64,000 nucleotides of DNA from Bacillota bacterium (GTDB lineage Bacteria; Bacillota; Bacilli; Paenibacillales; Paenibacillaceae). The position numbers and the translations under genes were made by a program. The stretch lies in NCBI GenBank assembly GCA_023391635.1, contig JAEWAQ010000063.1:1-64000 (forward strand). Reading direction: 5' to 3'. The notes below the pieces were generated by a model. The model searched no databases, had not been told where the DNA came from, and was given only the letters and a program-made list of their open reading frames with translations. Each line of letters begins with the position of its first letter. Position 1 is the stretch's first letter. Below are positions 60,065 to 64,000 of the stretch, in pieces.

Positions 60065-60961
60065 TTGGGAACCTGGTACAGCAGACACAGATTAACGATC
60101 ACGGGGGTTGCGTTCGTTGTGCCCGCGCTTCTCGTCGTCCTGATCTTCTTCCTGTATCCGGCCGTTCAGTCGTTCCGGCTCAGCGTCACCGACTGGAACG
60201 GAATCAGCAAATCTTACAACAACGTAGGACTGGATAACTTCCGCAAGGTGGTGGATGCTCCGCAATTCAAGCAGTTGATCTACAACACGATATTCCTGAT
60301 CGTGCTCTACGTACCGGTTCTGAACATTTTGTCGCTGCTGCTGGCGGTCGTCATATACGAGTTGAGAAGGTTGGCGAATTTTTACAAAGTGGTGCTGTAT
60401 CTGCCCAATATTCTTTCCATGGTTGTCGTCGGCGTGATCTGGAAAGTCATCTATAATCCGGTCTTCGGACCGATGGCCGTCATGTTCGAACGGCTTGGGA
60501 AGGAAAGCTGGGTGCGCGATTGGCTCGGTCAGAAATCGACGGTCATGCCGGCGCTCAGCCTCAGCATTATTTGGTATGCAGTCGGCTTCTACCTGCTCAT
60601 CTATCTCGGAGGATTAAGCACGGTACCCAAAGAAGTGTACGAGTCTGCCGACATCGAAGGAGCGTCCCGGCTGCAAAGGCTTGTCCGGATTACCGTCCCG
60701 ATGATCGCGCCGTCCATCACGATCAATGTCATCGTCTCGATGATCGGCATCCTTACGATATTCGATCTCCCCTTCGTATTGACGGGCGGAGGGCCGGGTT
60801 ACGCTTCCCAGACGATGGCGATCTCCATCTATATCTACGGATTCAAGAGCATGCAGCAAGGGAACGCGATGGCACTGGCCGTTATTCTGACCGTTGTTAC
60901 GATGGCGTTCGCCATTATTTTTCTGAAGATTCTGAGAAGGAACGAGGTTTTGTATGACTAG
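60065..60961 (+). CDS. Sugar ABC transporter permease, MalF type
   Basis: A 298-residue permease with about six helices. It starts with TTG at 60065 (AGAGGTGAG upstream). FVVPALLVVLIFFLYPAVQSFRLSVTDWNG is the typical MalF/LacF opening; the EAA loop is EVYESADIEGASRLQRLVRITVPM near residue 195. The gene overlaps the next permease by eight bases. It is the first permease of the importer. Substrates probably include pectin-derived oligosaccharides, given the adjacent GH28-like gene. Confidence 0.93.
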   Translation: MGTWYSRHRLTITGVAFVVPALLVVLIFFLYPAVQSFRLSVTDWNGISKSYNNVGLDNFRKVVDAPQFKQLIYNTIFLIVLYVPVLNILSLLLAVVIYELRRLANFYKVVLYLPNILSMVVVGVIWKVIYNPVFGPMAVMFERLGKESWVRDWLGQKSTVMPALSLSIIWYAVGFYLLIYLGGLSTVPKEVYESADIEGASRLQRLVRITVPMIAPSITINVIVSMIGILTIFDLPFVLTGGGPGYASQTMAISIYIYGFKSMQQGNAMALAVILTVVTMAFAIIFLKILRRNEVLYD

Positions 60962-61802
60962 ACGGAAGCAGACCCGGGGAAAACGCAAACCGCAGCAGTG
61001 GAAGCATGTCCTGATGATGGCGGTGATGTTGTTCTACTTGCTTCCGCTTTGGTACGTGTTGAATAACGCCTTCAAAAAGGCGGACAGCATCTCCAAGCAT
61101 CCCTTTACCCTCACGCCGGATACTTGGACCTTCGACAACATCCGCAGGGCATACGAACTGTTGAATTTTCCCGGCGCCTTCATGAACAGCTTGATCCTGC
61201 TCGCCTTGTCGCTCGCTCTGCTGGTTGTGCTGGGCTCGCTGGCCGCCTATGGAATCGTCATTCCGAACAGCAGGTTCATGAATCGGGTGTATGTCGGCTT
61301 CGTGGCGCTCATCTCGGTCCCTTTCCAGATTACGATGGTGCCGCTCGTCGGCATGCTGAAGGATCTGGGTCTGATCAACAGCTTCATCGGCGTTGCGTTC
61401 GTGTATGCGGGTATGTATTTGCCCTTCGTCATCTTCTTGTATACGGGATTCATGAGAACCATTCCGAAAGAGATTGCGGAGTCCGCCCAAATGGACGGAA
61501 GCGGCTTGCTTCGAACCTACCTGCACATCTACATGCCGCTGTTGAAGTCGATTACCGGCATCGTCATGATCGTCAGGGGCATCAGCGTGTGGAACGATCT
61601 GCTCGCGCCGTTGATCGTGCTGTACCGCAACTCCCTGTACACCCTGCCCATTCAGCTTTATGTGTTCAGCTCATCCAAGGTTGGGCAGTGGGATTTGGTC
61701 TTCGGCGGGACGGTGCTCGTCTGTCTGCCGATCACGGTCTTCTTCCTGCTGTTTCAGAAATCATTCGTCAAAGGCATCATGGCAGGGGGCATCAAAGGGT
61801 GA
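60954..61802 (+). CDS. Sugar ABC transporter permease, MalG type
   Basis: A 282-residue partner permease. The first helix is VLMMAVMLFYLLPLWYVLNNAF and the EAA loop is EIAESAQMDGSGLLRTYLHIYMP near residue 182. The C-terminus is FVKGIMAGGIKG, a typical ending of this family. It overlaps the upstream gene by eight bases and ends 58 bp before the secreted glycosidase-like gene, so all four genes may form one operon. Confidence 0.93.
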   Translation: MTRRKQTRGKRKPQQWKHVLMMAVMLFYLLPLWYVLNNAFKKADSISKHPFTLTPDTWTFDNIRRAYELLNFPGAFMNSLILLALSLALLVVLGSLAAYGIVIPNSRFMNRVYVGFVALISVPFQITMVPLVGMLKDLGLINSFIGVAFVYAGMYLPFVIFLYTGFMRTIPKEIAESAQMDGSGLLRTYLHIYMPLLKSITGIVMIVRGISVWNDLLAPLIVLYRNSLYTLPIQLYVFSSSKVGQWDLVFGGTVLVCLPITVFFLLFQKSFVKGIMAGGIKG

Positions 61803-61860
61803 ACTTAACCGGACTTAACGGGAATGAACCGGAATGAACCGGAAAACGGGAGGTTGCGAA

Positions 61861-64000
61861 ATGATGAGAAGAACCGAGTTGGTCAGGAAATTCAAATCTG
61901 CAGGACTGTCGTTGCTGTCGATTGCGCTGGCGGCTGCCTGGCTGTCCATGGTTCCGGGAACGGCGCATGCCATGGACGTCAGCGTCATGAGCTACGGGGC
62001 GGTCGGAGACGGCGTGGCCAACGACCGTGCCGCGATTCAGGCGGCGATTGACGCCGTGAACACGGCCGGCGGGGGGACGGTGAATTTGCCCGGTCCGAAC
62101 ACGTATCTGACGGGCGATATTACGCTGAAGAGCAACGTCACCTTGAATATCGAAGCAGGCGCGGTGCTGTTGGAGAGCCAGGATCCGGCGGATTATGCGC
62201 ATTCGCAAGTATTCGGGAGGCTGAAATCGGGCGCGATTCCCTGGAACGCATGGGCCGATTACAATTACCCGCTGATTTACGCCGGGCCGGGAACGTCGAA
62301 CGTGGCGATTACCGGTCAAGGTAAAATCCAGATGACCTACACGGGCAACGACAGCACGAGCATCATCATTCATGCCATCGGCTTCTTTGAAGTGAGCGAT
62401 TTCCTGATTTCGGACATCATGATCGACGGCGCAACGATGTACAATATCGCGCTTCGCCAATCGGTGGACGGTGTCGTCACGGGCGTCACGACGACCAATC
62501 CGAGGACGCTGAACAGCGACGGCATCAGCCTTGCCAATTGCCAGAATATCCGGGTTTACAACAATGACTTGACCACAGGCGACGACGGGATTTATGTCTG
62601 GGCTTCCTATGACGATCCGCGAGGAGGAACGTGGTGGTCCACTGCGAACCCGATTCCGTCCAGAAATATCGAGGTCGATCATAATCAGGTGAATGTCATT
62701 TGCGCCGGGCAATGCCATGGTTTTCTGTTTATCAACTGGACGGGCGGAGCGCCGGATCAGTCGCAAGTGGAAGTGTCGAATGTCAACGTTCATGACAATA
62801 CTTTTCAGGCGACATTGCCGATAGGGGCACTTATCGACGACGTGTATACGCCGGGCCCGCGTACGCCCACGGAATCGGTTACGTTCCGCAACAATACGCT
62901 CATCCCGATCAACGGGGGCACGGCGCTGGATACGAATATCGCCAATATGCCCAAGACGGATTTCTACGGCGATGGAGAATTCGCGACGGCAGGCATTACA
63001 AGCTTCACGGCCTTGCAAAATACGAACTTTGACGGAGCTGGCTCCTCGAGTGCGGCTTATACGGGCAGTTCCTTCTGGTCTACGCAAGGCGGCGCGGGCG
63101 TGACGGATGTTGCCGTCGGTCAGCCGGGGGGCAACTACGGGAATATCGATAGCTTCGATCAAGGGTACGCGGGCATTTATCAAGGCATCTATTTGCAGCC
63201 GGGCACCTATACGTTCGCCGCAAGCGTACAAAGCAGCGGCGCGGCGGTTCGCATGTTCGCGATTCGGGCTTCCGACGGTTCCGTCATGCAGAGCTCCACC
63301 TTCAACAACACAAGTTGGCAGGCTCGATCCATCTCGTTTACGGTAACGGCAGCCGACACCTACCGATTGGGTATCGACAGCAATAGCCTAACGGGAGTTT
63401 CGGATTGGGGCAGAATCGATTCGACCAGCCTGGCCGTCGGCGGCGGCAGCGGCGGCAGCAACACGATCTTCACGACCCAGACGCCTGCCGGATACGATAA
63501 CGATGCCCAATACGAACTTGGAACGAAGTTTTATGCGACCGTGGACGGTACGATTACGAAAGTTCGGGTTTATACCCATGCGTCGGAGGGCGGCGCGCAT
63601 ACGGTTCGGATTTGGGACGCTGCAGCCGGTACGGTGGAAGCCGGACCTTACACGTGGACGATCGCTTCCGGCACGGAGGGGTGGAAGGAGTTCATGCTGC
63701 CGACGCCGCTGGCCATTACGGCCAATACGGATTATACAGTCGCGGTATCGAACAGCACGGATCAATGGTATGCGGCGACGGGCAACGGGTTTAGCGTTCC
63801 GATTACAAACGGCAATCTGATCACCTACACAGGCAGCGGTGTGTTCACGACATCGCTTGGTACGATGCCAACGTCATCGTACAACAACGGCAATTATTTC
63901 AGAGATGTGGTCTTCGTGCCGGATGGCGGAAATAACACCATCTTCACGACCCAGACGCCTGCCGGATACGACAACGATGCCCAATACGAACTTGGAACGA
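61861..64000 (+). CDS. Secreted GH28/pectate-lyase-fold enzyme with DUF4082 domains (3' end missing)
   Basis: At least 713 residues; the frame stays open to the window edge. The signal peptide covers residues 1-37 (ends GTAHA). The right-handed beta-helix starts at MSYGAVGDGVANDRAAIQAA. GH28-like catalytic motifs are NSDG (218-221), GDDG (240-243) and CHG with His286; the usual RIK is not clear. Residues about 395-530 look like a carbohydrate-binding beta-sandwich, then DUF4082 (pfam-type) from residue 534, and a second copy begins 158 residues later. GGGAGG lies before the ATG. Extracellular pectin or similar polysaccharide cleavage is likely, feeding the ABC importer just upstream. Confidence 0.85.
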   Translation, partial: MMRRTELVRKFKSAGLSLLSIALAAAWLSMVPGTAHAMDVSVMSYGAVGDGVANDRAAIQAAIDAVNTAGGGTVNLPGPNTYLTGDITLKSNVTLNIEAGAVLLESQDPADYAHSQVFGRLKSGAIPWNAWADYNYPLIYAGPGTSNVAITGQGKIQMTYTGNDSTSIIIHAIGFFEVSDFLISDIMIDGATMYNIALRQSVDGVVTGVTTTNPRTLNSDGISLANCQNIRVYNNDLTTGDDGIYVWASYDDPRGGTWWSTANPIPSRNIEVDHNQVNVICAGQCHGFLFINWTGGAPDQSQVEVSNVNVHDNTFQATLPIGALIDDVYTPGPRTPTESVTFRNNTLIPINGGTALDTNIANMPKTDFYGDGEFATAGITSFTALQNTNFDGAGSSSAAYTGSSFWSTQGGAGVTDVAVGQPGGNYGNIDSFDQGYAGIYQGIYLQPGTYTFAASVQSSGAAVRMFAIRASDGSVMQSSTFNNTSWQARSISFTVTAADTYRLGIDSNSLTGVSDWGRIDSTSLAVGGGSGGSNTIFTTQTPAGYDNDAQYELGTKFYATVDGTITKVRVYTHASEGGAHTVRIWDAAAGTVEAGPYTWTIASGTEGWKEFMLPTPLAITANTDYTVAVSNSTDQWYAATGNGFSVPITNGNLITYTGSGVFTTSLGTMPTSSYNNGNYFRDVVFVPDGGNNTIFTTQTPAGYDNDAQYELGT
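63460..64000 (+). repeat. Near-identical tandem DUF4082 modules
   Basis: The segment starting at 63460 is repeated from 63934 with a period of 474 bp (158 codons). Over the 67 bases of the second copy that are visible only two differ from the first. The high identity points to a recent duplication or gene conversion; the number of copies beyond the window is unknown. Confidence 0.85.

Noticed and set aside
61792..63231. Minus-strand open frame inside the secreted GH28-like gene
   Set aside because: The plus-strand frame has a signal peptide and catalytic motifs; this one has none.

Overview
The window looks like a chromosomal segment of a GC-rich, spore-forming Gram-positive of the Paenibacillaceae (Paenibacillus/Cohnella type). 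The evidence is a GerA-family spore-germinant receptor operon, YesM/YesN-type two-component genes beside sugar ABC importers, LplA-type lipoproteins, strong AGGAGG-like ribosome binding sites, frequent GTG/TTG starts and a class I preQ1 riboswitch. I could not run a similarity search, so genus and exact substrates are inferred. No rRNA, tRNA, insertion sequence, prophage or CRISPR array was seen.

Layout. 1-2.2 kb: a class II aldolase and its LacI-type regulator. 2.3-6.4 kb: a germinant receptor operon in the order small membrane protein, GerAB, GerAA, GerAC. 6.4-12.5 kb: an AraC regulator divergent from a large GH63-like glycosidase and a membrane-bound AraC regulator. 13.0-26.9 kb: a thirteen-gene, same-strand, tightly spaced locus with an LplA-type importer (binding protein and two permeases), M14 peptidase, 2-hydroxyacid dehydrogenase, acetoacetate-decarboxylase-like protein, three SDR dehydrogenases, an enolase-superfamily (MR/MLE) enzyme, a mutarotase-like protein, an MBL-fold hydrolase and a heparinase II/III-like protein. 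It reads as one pathway for an unidentified, probably acidic or substituted, glycan, and is the most interesting part of the window.

27-43 kb: aldo-keto reductase, a second 2-hydroxyacid dehydrogenase, two membrane proteins of unknown role, an amidase, a GntR/FadR regulator divergent from glycolate oxidase-type glcDF (with a LutR-like operator), nicotinate phosphoribosyltransferase, an MFS exporter, and a LacI-ThuA-Gfo/Idh/MocA operon with a self-overlapping palindromic operator. 43-54 kb: a degenerate HD-GYP protein, a PepSY/stalk-domain secreted protein, the preQ1 riboswitch with queF and a queuosine-precursor transporter, AraC/PhyH divergent genes, an Rpn-type nuclease with 12-bp repeats, a BNR-repeat lipoprotein, and a GntR-ABC-ROK operon. 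55-64 kb: a YesMN two-component system divergent from a sugar ABC importer, followed by a secreted GH28/pectate-lyase-fold enzyme with tandem DUF4082 domains that runs off the right edge.

The non-coding DNA is unusually structured. Two unrelated intergenic arrays, at 12.6-12.8 kb (four palindromes) and 32.58-32.73 kb (three direct repeats), share a period of about 51-52 bp, and several promoters carry clear dyad operators. Overall the region is devoted to sensing, importing and breaking down plant or microbial polysaccharides, with spore germination and housekeeping salvage genes interspersed.
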